Below are positions 1 to 10,795 of a stretch of DNA of 64,000 nt, in pieces. The stretch is taken from the NCBI GenBank assembly GCA_033065855.1, contig JAVXUO010000979.1:32816-96815 (forward strand). Direction: 5' to 3'. The notes below the pieces were generated by a model, which was not told where the DNA came from, searched no databases, and saw only the letters and a program-made list of their open reading frames with translations. How positions within the stretch are numbered: position 1 is the stretch's first letter; each line of letters opens with the position of its first letter. This DNA comes from Escallonia rubra (Eukaryota > Streptophyta > Magnoliopsida > Escalloniales > Escalloniaceae). The translations under genes and the position numbers were made by a program.

Positions 1-26
1 CTTTGCAATTAGGAACTACAGAGACT

Positions 27-80
27 CGTCACTCTAACAAAAACCGACATAATCGTCACTCTAACAAAAACCGACATAAT
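27..80. repeat. 27-bp tandem repeat, two copies
   Basis: A 27-base unit beginning CGTCACTCTAAC is present twice, head to tail and without visible differences, so the duplication is recent. It lies in otherwise unassigned sequence. Confidence 0.85.
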
Positions 81-831
81 GTGCAAACATTGTTTACACT
101 TAACAAATTAACAATGTCAACAACTGTGCCATGCTGCAATTATCCCCTTTTCTTAAGCGCAATTTTGTTCAGAATTAGCATGATTGCTTTTTTCTCAGGA
201 TAAATTGTGCGCTTCAAGTTGCATCCGCGTCCTCATGTTTCGTCATCTCTTATGTTATTACATTATAAGTTCCAGTGTATGATGGAGTTTTTGCAGCAAA
301 ATCACTGGGCTTGCCTACTACAAACGTCTTCTGACTTTTTTTTTTCTCTCTTTTTTTTTTTTTTGAGTTTTTCTGAGTAATGGGAAGGAGCATGATAAAA
401 CTTTATCAATTGTAGTTGTCAAATGCTTTTCCTAACACAATCTGCAGCGAAAGGAGAGCTCAAATGACCCAAAAAAAGAAGAAGAAGGTAATAAAAGCGA
501 AAAAAGAACTAGAATTTCTTTTTCTTCTCAAGAATTAAGAGCAGAATATCTTGGTAAATCGAACAATCATATGCTATCAATAAATAATAAATCGAGATTG
601 GCAGCGGTGTTAGCGCGCAGCTAACACTCAACGGTCCAAACCCGCCCGCACGCACGTACGAATGCACCCACACACACCAATCGCCCCTTTATTTGTTTAT
701 AGCAGCTCTCCATGTGGGTTGGTCAATTAGTCATTGGCCAGCCACCCTTGCTGCTATCCTGTACAAACACCATATTCTTTTGGATGCCCTTTTCTTACTT
801 TCTATGCTCTGTCTCTTCATGGGTACTCATG
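81..831. other. Intergenic, 3' flank of the TauE/SafE gene
   Basis: No gene is recognisable. It holds poly-T runs near 340-365 and an A-rich stretch near 470-500. The part next to 832 should include the 3' UTR of the minus-strand transporter gene; no polyadenylation signal stands out enough to call. Confidence 0.5.
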
Positions 832-3800
832 TTATTGACTGCTGCAAAAATCCAAAAACCCCATGAACTCGTGATTTTTTATCATCTTGACGCTCTTGTC
901 AATGCCAATGACCCCTGAGGAAGATTCACACACAGAAATAACCAAGTTAGCCTTTAGATGAACAATGTTCTCTGCTTTAGTTCAGTAAAATCCGTCGCAA
1001 TGCGGAATCTTGTAATTACCCATTGTTAAAGCACTAGTGAATATGACCGCGGAGAGGATGAAGATGATGAGTGAAGCCCTCTTGAGAATAGCTATAAGTT
1101 TTCGGATGAAGAATTGTCCCCAAAATCCAGCCATAACAGAGACAAACATGAGGTACAAAGCTGCAAAAGACGAAAAATGCTTGTAGTAATCAGGTTCGTA
1201 ATACCGAGAGCAGCAACAACGGTAATAGAAAGGAAAAAGGACAAATAGGAGATCAAACTGAGAACATACCATAAGGAATAGGGAACCTCTTGAGGAGGTA
1301 AAACTCCACAACAGATAAGGATGATGAGAACATCATCACAAACGTTGCTGTCGCACTGGCCACCTGCGTGTCAATGAACAAATTGGTTTTCCATTCCTGT
1401 CAGCTCCCAAACAAACACGAACCATCGTACAGAATTCGTAAAAGATGTCGTGTATGATCGTGATCCAATATATAAATCGCGTATTGTCCACTGTATTTTG
1501 TTCTTGTTCAATGCATCCCAAGAAATATACTAGTCTGGGACAAACCTTTCTCTTTGTTTCATAGCAGACAGAACTGTACAATCATTAATTGTAGTAGCAA
1601 CAAGAACCTAAAAAATTCATATTTCAAGTTGCTCTACTTTCTGTCGGCCATGGCGGCGACGGGATACGATATACAGCAGTAGTGCAGCTTTCAGCAAAAG
1701 CCTGTTCTCTGTTTAAAAATGCATCCCCAAGCAAAATAATGCATGTAAAGGATAAGCACATAGGTTGCCTAGTCATTTTTCAACTTCTTTAATGTCTTGT
1801 GAAAGGCAATAGTAATGGCATCTGAGACGATGAGTATTTGTTAAAGAATGTATGAACAACCAATCTAAGATGGACCAATACCTAAATCTAGCTTATAAGA
1901 CCACAGTTTTACTGAATTTCCTTGATTATGACCACAATATTAATAGTAAAAGGTAGTCCATCAAAGGTGCAGATCAACTTAGAATATGGTCTTGAGGAAA
2001 TATTTGGGAGATGAAGATCAAACCTGTGGGATGACACCAATCTCAAGTAAGAGCGGTCCAAGAATGAATCCACCACCAGAACCTAGTAGGCCTCCAACGG
2101 TGCCTCCCAAAATGCCGCATAAGGCACAGAATGCAAGATTTGGTGCAGTCCAATCGATTGCAGCCTCGCATACAGATACCGGGTTCCCTGTGTTCCGCCT
2201 TTTCTTGCTTTTGTTGTACAAATCAGCGCATTCATACCCAAACACTCCAAGTGCAACGGGGAGCTGAAAGACAAACCGTGGCTGCTCATGTTGAACTCGA
2301 AGGAACAAGACCAAAATAAAGACTCTTCATCAAGTAGGTTCTAGAGTACCTGAGTCAGCGTGAGCACCCAATACCATGTACTACAAACCACTAAATCATT
2401 CTGCAAAAACAGTACCAATCGTGTAAGCACCTTATTATGAATTATAGGCTCAGTTTGCTGTTCACTATGGTTAAATGCCTCCATGGTCTATTTTGGTTTA
2501 ACACAGACAACTGCAGTCAGGCTGCTCAAATGCTAAAACGTTTGGTAGCCAAACGTGTCACAGAAAACAGAAACAAGAGAGACACACAAAGGAATTGTTT
2601 AGCACAGAGCTTTTTTACTTGCCTTAAAGACCTGAAGAAGTAGAAAGGAGATCCATACAAGCAGAAGCGCCAGAATCCTTTTCCACCTCAGGTTGAACAG
2701 GAAGATTTGCTGAGAGATTGAAGGGTAAGTGAAACTCCTCAATAACACAGCCAAAAACAAAACAGGAAAGATAGATACTAATGTAGGCATTGCTCACCAT
2801 TGCCGTTTTCTCCTCCCTAGGTTCCAATGGTTCGTACTCTGCATCAATTAGAACTGGAAGCCGCACAGAAACAAAAAATACGACAATTAAAATGGACATC
2901 TTAAACCTTATTACTGGAAGTTTCATATTCATCGATGGAAAAAGTAATGTAAATTTTTTTGGTGCCTTACGTTCGCCACGAGAATTAACTAAAGTCGCTT
3001 GTTGCTTCGCCAATTCTTTCTGCAATTGTCCCACAAATAGGAAAAGCAAGATATCTTGATCAGATGGTCACCGTAACTCCAAATCAAGCATACTGCCCAC
3101 AACATGTAACCACACCGACAACTATTTCTACCATTCAAGAACACAGCAGTGAAAAAGGCCACTGTGGATTCAGTTTTCCTAAAATTGCATTATTTCAGTG
3201 GAAGACCCCCTTGCCAAATGAATATATAAACTAGTTGCATTTACGCTAACAAGTAGGAGAAATAGAAACGTGTGTAAGCAAACATTTGCACAAGAAAAAC
3301 CTATGTAAATGCAATTAACAGTCCTTCACTTTATAATCTCGCATGACGATGTACCATAATCTAAACTTGGTACCACTTTTTGTTCTTATTGGAGTCCCAA
3401 GTACTTACTTTCCTGTTCAATTCAGAAGAGTGCTACAATCTACAGCAGAAATTCTAATTCATGTTGTGCATCCAACAGTACTAACCTTCAATATAGTCTC
3501 TTCATTCCACATCTCAAGTCCCTTAAAAAATGACCTCGTTGAAGTCCCTATCAGCAATCATTAATGAAGAGGTTTAAAAATTGCACTTGTAAATGTCAAC
3601 AGTAAGAACTTATGATTAATATTTAGCATAAAAGATGAGAAAACAAATAAAAAATAAATGCATGGGAGGTAAGTGACGACTGCAACATGCTAAATTAAGC
3701 TAAGATCCAACGATCTAGGTATCAGTATGTCTGGTGAACGAGATAATAATATATTGTCAATTGACTTGGTAGAAAAGAACTGGCCAAGCTCCAATAATTC

Positions 3801-4402
3801 ATACCCAAGAAGAGAATGATGATGAGGACCGTGATGAGCCAATAGGGGAAAACAACACTGAGAGCCACACCAAGGGTAATGCCTAGCATGAGCATGGGCT
3901 GGAACAGAAGTGCCAGATCGTAGTCTAGGATGGGTACTTCTCTGCATGGATGGGGCACCCTTAAGTTGTACCAAACTGAAGATGCTGATGCCCCCATTAT
4001 CATACCTGCAAAAAGGAACACACACTTTGGACATCAGTCTTCAATCAGAATTTCACCTCGTGTACAAACTAAGGATGACCCTGTTGACACTCCTATAACT
4101 AGTGTATAGTCATTCATGCATAATTGCATAAACTAAAACTATCTACAGTTGTACCTGCATAATTGAAGGTAATAATTAAGGGCCATGACCAAATACATGA
4201 TCCCAAAGTTTTCCCTCAGCTCCAGGTGTGTTAGCCTGGGAATGCAGCTGCGTTAAAACTATAGTATAGCTTTCTCATGTTTACTTTTAAAAAAAAAAGT
4301 CGGCTTAATGTGGTGTCCGGAAACCGGAAAGTCTAACCAAAAAAAAAAAAAGTTTTCCCTCATCATCCATGGAAAGTAGCTAGCCTAGTCTCGTAACCAT
4401 GG

Positions 4403-4446
<44 letters not shown>

Positions 4447-4610
4447 AGGGTGCCTATGGACATGCACAGATGAATGAGTGGCTAACCGACTACAAACAAC
4501 TTGGCAAGGATAAGCGAGCTTAGGACTTGTCTCGATTTTTGTCCTAAAATTTGTTTGAAATGCTGATGTCATGTGGAGGGCGGTTCTCTTTTCCCTGAAC
4601 AACATGCATC

Positions 4611-4641
<31 letters not shown>

Positions 4642-5082
4642 TAATGTGTTACACTTTGAAAGCGCAGCGGAAGCCTTGGTATCTAACCCCACAATCAAGG
4701 TAAGCATGGGGCTGAAAATGCCGCCACCACCCACCCCACCCACCGTCCCAAACGCCGAACCCAGGAATCCTATCACCGTCGCCAACACAATCCTCCAACT
4801 AAACCTCAATTCCTGCCCAAAACCAATCAACAAAAAAACCTCCAATCATAGAAAGAATTGTCCGAAACATGCCTAAAACAGAGAGAGAGCAAAGCAAACG
4901 TACGTACGTACCGGCCAAACTTTGGATTCAGATCCGTACGGCTCTCCGGCGGAGCGGTTGAAGGGTGAAAACAGAGACGGGTATTTGTCGCCGTAACTCG
5001 ACAAGTCCTTGATGAAGAGCACGGACGCAACAGCCATTGAAAACCCCGCGAGAAGGTAGAGCACAAAGCCTCTGGTGGCCAT
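832..5082 (-). CDS. Sulfite exporter TauE/SafE family protein, 12 exons, 459 aa
   Basis: This is a polytopic membrane protein of the plant TauE/SafE family, bacterial relatives of which export sulfite or organosulfonates; the plant substrate is not settled. Exons as read (all minus): 5082-4912, 4812-4653, 4005-3805, 3547-3486, 3019-2971, 2838-2798, 2709-2623, 2400-2350, 2263-2024, 1363-1270, 1160-1020, 914-832. All phases agree and give 460 codons with stop. An N-terminal hydrophobic segment (residues about 5-24, [20 protein letters not shown]) is followed by the first half-repeat with [16 protein letters not shown]. The second half-repeat has [18 protein letters not shown]. The C-terminus [13 protein letters not shown] is family-typical. 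Length fits plant members. The start is the first ATG of exon 1, immediately before the hydrophobic segment. The donor after exon 7 appears to be GC rather than GT. An expressed locus seems likely because every reading frame is open. Substrate specificity is unknown. Confidence 0.93.
4404..4442. repeat. (TA)n then (CA)n microsatellite in an intron
   Basis: An uninterrupted TA run followed by a short CA run lies inside intron 2 of the TauE/SafE gene. It is a likely length-polymorphic marker. Confidence 0.9.
4614..4642. repeat. (GA)n microsatellite in an intron
   Basis: A run of GA dinucleotides lies about ten bases inside the exon 2 donor of the TauE/SafE gene, on the intron side. On the transcribed strand it is a CT tract. 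Confidence 0.9.
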
Positions 5083-5236
5083 GGCGGTCTCGTGCTGCGT
5101 TTACTTGCACTTGCGTTACTCTCTGAAACGAGAGAGACCATGTGATATTTATGTATATATGGACAGAGAGGCGCCGAGAGAGAGAGAGAGAGGAGAGAAA
5201 GAGACAGAATCTGTATAATATAATTAGCTATATAGA

Positions 5237-5276
<40 letters not shown>

Positions 5277-5460
5277 TATATACTGTGTAATGGTCGGTAA
5301 TTCGGCCGCACATGTGACAGGTCAGAGAAAGCTGACTCGGCATTTCCAAATCGGACCAACCCGCGAGCAATCAGCGTGCACACGTGGCGCGCCAATTACG
5401 TTCGTGCATCTGTGGTACTGCGTTTGTTAAGGTGAACCGAATCTTAAAACAAACTCCGTT
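5083..5460 (-). promoter_or_regulatory. Upstream region of the TauE/SafE gene
   Basis: This is the 5' flank of the minus-strand gene. It carries several GA runs (about 5174-5202 and 5254-5276), which read as CT-rich tracts in the sense of transcription, and a TA run at about 5235-5255. A TATA-like stretch lies near 5140-5158, about 60-75 bases above the ATG. CT tracts are common in plant 5' UTRs and core promoters. No transcription start can be fixed from sequence. Confidence 0.4.
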
Positions 5461-6120
5461 TTACAATTAATTCGTAACAGCTTTTGTTGCTCGAGATCGT
5501 ACACTTGTCTAAGCTCGTATGTTAGAGATTGCGATCGATGCATCTGTATTTCGTAAAAAGACTTGGAGATCGTGATTACTTTTTATAATATTTTAATTAA
5601 TTCGTGTGTATTAAAAATATTTATTATCGGTCGATGATTGGCTATCCGATATACTTAGCGAAAGTTATATTTAAATCATTGAGATTTAAGACTCGTCTTA
5701 TGTTTTTTTTAACGAGAAGACAAATTTTGCTTTGCTTGAACAAAGAACAAGGACAAACTTTATTGCAACCCATATTAACCCATATCGGACCAATGTGTCT
5801 TAAGAAGTGTCACGGTTGAACTTTAGACCACGATTTTTTTGGGGTCAGGATTGCGCTAAATAATTAGGGAATAGGTAAACGAACTCCAAAGAAGCCATAT
5901 AAACTCCGCTTCAACTCTTCAGCAATAGTATGACGTGTATCGTCACATAAACAGCTCAAGCAATATTCAAGGGGTTCCAGTCATGAAAAGTGAGATGTTA
6001 GTCCTCTCATCAGAGGGTGTGCCAAACCAGTGTGTGCTTCGCAGTGATCGGACCACTTTCGTTTATAGCTGTATACTATTTTGATGAAAGACATGTACGC
6101 TTTAACATTAGAACTAGCCG
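5461..6120. other. Intergenic, nothing recognised
   Basis: AT-rich sequence with short ORFs only. I see no gene, RNA or classifiable transposon. Confidence 0.5.
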
Positions 6121-6125
6121 ATGTA

Positions 6126-6236
6126 AAACTCAATTATCACGTATCAATTTCTTTAACTACCACGTTGCTAAAATGGAGGGAACTCAATTATCACGTATCA
6201 ATTTCTTTAACTACCACGTTGCTAAAAGTAAAACGG
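6126..6236. repeat. 55-bp tandem repeat, two copies
   Basis: A unit that starts AACTCAATTATCACGTATC and ends in TGCTAAAA occurs twice in tandem. The same unit, more diverged, begins the second large duplication copy near 7518. Confidence 0.8.
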
Positions 6237-7167
6237 AGGGGATCCTGGTCCACATGGACAACAGAGTGTGGGTTTTGCTTTCTCATGTTGGTAGAGCAGC
6301 GAGTCGTCGTTGGGCAAGTACGACAGATAAAGTGGGCAAACAAAACACAGGCAACCACTTGATGGTAAAGGCGCGTGGTTTAAAGAAATTTTTTTGTCTA
6401 CGAGGGATATATATTAGAAAAAATCAGAGATGCTACAATTTGATTTGGATACGTTTACCATATTATTACGTATATAGAGGACAAGATTTATAAAACATTT
6501 TCACATTTTCTTAAAAATGAAAATGGAAAATACTTATAAAAATTAAAATGAAAAATGAAAATGAAAAATACTTAAAAATTAAAATGTATATAGAGGACAA
6601 GATTAATTGTCAATATGTACGGAATTGGGGGAAGAGCCAAAATTTGTTCATTCTCTCCCAATTTTTAAAGAAAAAAATATTTGGCTCCATTTTCCCCCTA
6701 ACATTTCTCTCTTTTGTGGTCTAAAATATTCTCTCTGTCTCCTCTCTTGTTTCAACCGCATTTATTTTGCTGTTGAGATTTCTTTCCTTTTTGTCCAAAA
6801 ATATGGAATCCGGTTTGTCGATTCAACTATTATATGCAGCTCCTGAATGGAAAATTCAAAGTTCAAACTCTTTAATGTTTACTGCCGTTTTCACTGTTTT
6901 TATACTCTCTCAACTCAAAATTTATTGAGTATTAATGCATTTGTTTTTCATGTAACATTGATATAAAATTTTCTTTTTCACAATTATTTGACCACACAAT
7001 AAGACTTGGACTTTGTGACCTTGCTAGGAGAAGTGAATGACTTGACTCGTGACGTCTTCGGGGAATAATCTTTACCACTAGACTATTGTTTTGATCTCTA
7101 ATAAACAGTGAGCGCGTCCTACCGTTGGCATCCAAAAGAAAAGAAAAGGGTATTCCCATGTGAGGTC

Positions 7168-7204
<37 letters not shown>

Positions 7205-7503
7205 AGGACAAATATTTTTTTTTTTTTTTGATTTTTTAATTTTATTCCTATTTTTCTTCAAGAAATTTTTACAAATTATAGAATGTATTTAGAAGGGGGG
7301 TCGAAGTGTCTTGCTCCTCATGATGGTTGGGACCATAAGAATATTCACTATACCATTTAAGATTCCTATTAAATGTACTTTTGAAAAGTACGTGTAATTT
7401 GTCTAATTATAAAAAAATGGAGATAGCGTTATTTCAAATGTCATCTGTGTGCGATTAATTCAATAGTAATTATCCCGTACAATTATATCGGATAGTCTGG
7501 TCG
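6181..7503. repeat. Large tandem duplication, copy 1 (about 1.3 kb)
   Basis: This block matches the block at 7518-10795 in the same order and orientation. Shared landmarks include GGACAAGATT (6477, 7798), CATTTCTCTC (6702, 8944), a tRNA-like segment (about 7010, 10300) and ATAGTCTGGT (7492, 10781). Copy 1 lacks the Tourist-like elements found in copy 2, so it approximates the uninserted state. A TA microsatellite at 7170-7200 is specific to this copy. No coding function is apparent. Confidence 0.85.
7005..7100 (-). repeat. SINE-like tRNA-derived segment, copy 1
   Basis: On the minus strand a box-A-like stretch (TCTAGTGGTAAAG) precedes a weak box-B-like stretch (GTCCAAGTC) by a spacing usual for tRNA-derived SINEs. 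The paralogous segment near 10300 has the better box B. No tail or target duplication was seen, so the identification is tentative. Confidence 0.35.
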
Positions 7504-7940
7504 TAAAACCCCCTTCAATTATCAACTCTCAATTTCTTTCGCTAACACATTGATTGCTAAAATGGAGGGGATCCTGGTCCACATAGACGAGTGTGGGTTT
7601 TGCTTTCTCATGTTGGTAGACCAGCGAGTCATTGGGCAAGCACGACAGATGAAGCGGACAAAACACAGGCAACCACTTGATGGTAAAGGCGTGGTCCAAG
7701 AATATATATATTTTTTTTGGTCTACGAGGGATATTAGGAAATGTGAGATGCTACAATTTGATTTGGATACGTTTACTATATTGTATTGTATATAGAGGAC
7801 AAGATTCATAAAACATGTTCGTATTTTCTTAAAAATTAAAATGGAAAATACTTATACAATCACATAATTCCCTTCGAAAAGAATTTGGCTGCTACCTAGG
7901 TTAAAGAATCTTTCTCCTACCTCTCATATAACGACATTTA

Positions 7941-8711
7941 GGCTAGGTTTGACAAAAATTTTTTGCTTTTTTTTTCAGTTTTTAAAAACTGAAAAAAAGG
8001 AGAGTTTGGTTACCATTTTTTTTCAGTTTAAAAACCAGTTTTTAAACTGAAGAGTAAAAAAAAACCTCAAGAAACTTGTTTTTTTTTTCTCTTTTGATTT
8101 TTTGTTCACAGACCACAACCACCCCCCTCCAATCGCCGGCAGCCACCTCAGGCGACCACCGTCGGCCGTCGGCGACCACCGCCGGAGACTGCCAGCAGCC
8201 ACCTCCGGCCGCCGGCGACCACCTCTGGCCGCCTGCTACCACCTCCGGCCGCCGGTGACCACCGGCAGCCACCTCCGGCCGCCGGCGACCCCTCCGGCCG
8301 CCGGCCACCACCCCGGCCGCCGCCGACCACCCCCGGCCGCCGGAGACTGCCGGCAGCCACCGGCCGCCGACGACCACTGCCGAAGACTGCCGGCTGCCAC
8401 CTCCGGCCGCCGGCGACTGCCGGCAGCCACCTCCGGCAGCCGACGACCACCGCCGGCGACTGCCGGCAGCCACCTCCGGCCACCACCACCAACACCGGCC
8501 ACCACCACTACACCCCACAACCGCCACCGCAAACCACCAAAAAAAAAAAAGTCAAAATAAAAAGGGTTACCAAACACCAAAAAAAAAAACCTAAAAAAAA
8601 AAAGGGTTATCAAACACCCACTTGTTTTTATAAAAAAAAAAATTAAGCTGCTCTTTAAAAAACTGCTCTTTAAAAATTGAAAACCAAATTTTTTTTTTGT
8701 CAAACGAACCC
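7941..8711 (-). mobile_element. Tourist-like (PIF/Harbinger) element A with GC-rich core, 771 bp
   Basis: The ends are inverted repeats (right end on the minus strand GGGTTCGTTTGACAAA; left end GGCTAGGTTTGACAAA) flanked by TTA on each side (7938-7940, 8712-8714). A 3-bp TTA duplication and GGG-starting inverted repeats are typical of PIF/Harbinger Tourist elements. Long poly-A/T arms enclose a core at about 8130-8490 made of imperfect copies of a roughly 30-bp CCGGC-rich unit. The long ORFs through this core are low-complexity by-products, not proteins. No transposase is encoded, so the element would need one supplied in trans. Confidence 0.75.
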
Positions 8712-9038
8712 TTAATATTTATTTTTTTGTTTTCAGTGACTTTTATTTAGTAACGATAAAAAAAATTATTAAGAATTGTCGTTGAAAGTGTTAGCAGAAA
8801 AATCACCTGAAACATTTATAGACTATTAATTGTCACCATATACTAGGTTGAAGGAAGATTCCTACAACCCTGGTAGCAGCCAAAGTTTGTTCATTCCCTC
8901 CCAGTTTTTAAAGAAAAAAAATCTGGTTCCATTTTTTCCTCTAACATTTCTCTCTTTTGTGATCTAAAATATTCTTGCCATGTGGGTTTTATTTCCATTT
9001 TGGATATCATAGATTTGATGAGTGTCAATATTGATTTA

Positions 9039-9223
9039 GGGGCCGTTTGACATGCTTTTTATTTTCTCTTTTTTTTTCAGTTTTAAAATTTGAAAAAACA
9101 ACCTTGGTTTAAAAATTGGTTTTTTAAGCTGAAGAAAAAAAAAAAGGAAAACGGCTACCAAACGCATTTATTTTTTCCAGTTTCCAAAACTGCAAAAAAA
9201 AGCCCTGTCATACGGACTAGTTC
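9039..9223. mobile_element. Short Tourist-like element C, 185 bp
   Basis: It starts GGGGCCGTTTGACATG after TTA and ends before TTA; the right end on the minus strand contains TCCGTATGACAG. The inverted repeat is imperfect, with a few extra bases at the right end. It has the same poly-A/T arm style as elements A and B but no GC core. Confidence 0.45.
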
Positions 9224-9428
9224 TTAGACTCAATTTTTTTTCTTTTACATATTAACATCTTGAGATCTATTTCGCATTTTTTAAAACAGAGAGATATATG
9301 AGATTAATATTGAACAACCCATTTTTCTCAATATTTTGAAAGATAGCCAATTTTCTAATTGGTATAATTAAGTAGAAATACAAACTATTTAACAGGAAAA
9401 CAAAGGAGTATTCTTGAAGAGCATCTTA

Positions 9429-9992
9429 GGGTTCGTTTGACAAATTTTGTTTTTTTGGTTTTCAGTTTTTAAAGAACAGTTAAAATTTTTTTTTTATAAA
9501 AACAAGTGGGTGTTTGATAACCCCTTTTTTTTTGAATTTTTTTGTTGGTGTTTGGTAACTCTTTTTATTTTGACTTTTTTTTTGGTGGTTTGCGGTGGCG
9601 GTGGTGGTGGTGGTGGCCGGCGGCCGGAGGTGGCTACCGGTGGTCGCCGGCGGTGGCAGCCGGCAGTCTCCGGCGGCCGGAGGTCGCTGCCGGTAGTCTC
9701 TGATAGTGGTCGCCGGCGGCCGGAGGTGTTCGCCGGCGGCCAGAGGTGGCTGCCGGCAGTCTCCGGCAATGGTCGCCTGAGGTGGCTGCCAGCGGTGGGA
9801 GGGTGGTGGTGGTGGTCTAAGAAAAAAAAACCAAAAGTGAAAAAAAAAACCAGTTTCTGGAGTTTTTTTTTTTAATCTTCAGTTTAAAAACTGGTTTTTA
9901 TATTTGAAAAAAAATGGTTACCAAATACTCCTTTTTTTTTCAGTTTTTAAAAACTGAAAAAAAAGAGCAAATTTTTTTTGTCAAACTGGCCC
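9429..9992 (+). mobile_element. Tourist-like (PIF/Harbinger) element B with GC-rich core, 564 bp
   Basis: The left end GGGTTCGTTTGACAAA and the inverted right end are flanked by TTA on both sides (9426-9428, 9993-9995). It is the same family as element A in the opposite orientation: arms and order agree, and the core at about 9595-9800 is a shorter array of GGCCGGAGGTGGC-type units. The size difference from A lies mostly in the number of core units. Confidence 0.78.
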
Positions 9993-10294
9993 TTAGTTAG
10001 TAGGTATTTTCATCTGCATTTCTTCAATCTCATGATTCTCTCTGTCTCCTCTCTTGTTTGAACCACATTTATTTTGCTATTGAGATTTCTTTCCTATTTG
10101 TCCAAAAATATGGAATCTGGTTTGTCAATTCAACTATTATATGCAGCTCTAGAGTGGAAAATTTCAAAGTTCAAACTCTTTAATGTTTACAACCATTTTC
10201 ACTGTTTTTATTTCCTCTCAACTAAAAGTTTACCAAGTATTAACGCATTTTTTTTTTCATGTTACATTGATATAAAATCTTCTTTTTCACAATT

Positions 10295-10415
10295 ATCTGA
10301 CCACATAATAAGACTCGAACATGTGACCTTGCTAGGAGAAGTGAATGACTTGACTCGTAACCTTGGCCTAAGAGAGGCGAATGATCTTTACAACTAGACT
10401 ATCACTTTGAACTCT
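10295..10415 (-). repeat. SINE-like tRNA-derived segment, copy 2
   Basis: The minus strand reads a box-A-like TAGTCTAGTTGTAAAG followed by a good box-B-like GTTCGAGTC. It is homologous to 7005-7100 within the large duplication, with extra bases between the boxes. No poly-A tail or target duplication was found. Confidence 0.4.
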
Positions 10416-10795
10416 AATAAACAGTGAGTGCGTCCTACCATTGGCATCCAAAAGAAAAGAAAAGAAAAGGGTATTCCCATGTGAGGTCATCATATATAAA
10501 TACACACAAATTTTTTTTTAAATTTTATTCCTATGTTTCTTCATGAAATTTTTACAAATTATAGAATGCATTTAGAAGGGGGTTGAAGCGTCTGCTTCTC
10601 ATGATGGCTGGGAGTTGGGACCATAAGAATATTCACTATACCATTAAAGATTCCTATTAAATGTACTTTTGAAAAGTATATGTAGTTTGTCTTATTATAA
10701 AAAATGGAGATAGCGTTATTTCAAATGTCATCTGTGTGTGCGATTAACTCAATAGGAATTATCCCGTACAATTATATGGGATAGTCTGGTAGTAA

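Larger units (their letters stand above)
7518..10795. repeat. Large tandem duplication, copy 2 (about 3.3 kb, enlarged by insertions)
   Basis: This is the second copy of the block at 6181-7503. It is interrupted by about 1.9 kb of added DNA: Tourist-like elements at 7941-8711, 9039-9223 and 9429-9992 with flanking sequence. The interruption splits the homology at about 8965 and resumes near 10035. The insertions postdate the duplication, or were lost from copy 1. Confidence 0.85.

Noticed and set aside
982-1311. Alternative short C-terminus of the TauE/SafE protein by read-through to a stop at 982
   Set aside because: A donor after ALTMG and a downstream exon (914-832) restore the family-typical C-terminus in phase, so read-through is less likely.
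8042-8703. Long overlapping Gly/Arg- or Pro-rich ORFs on both strands
   Set aside because: They run through a GC-rich minisatellite inside a Tourist-like element. Open frames on both strands come from the repeat unit, not from selection for a protein.
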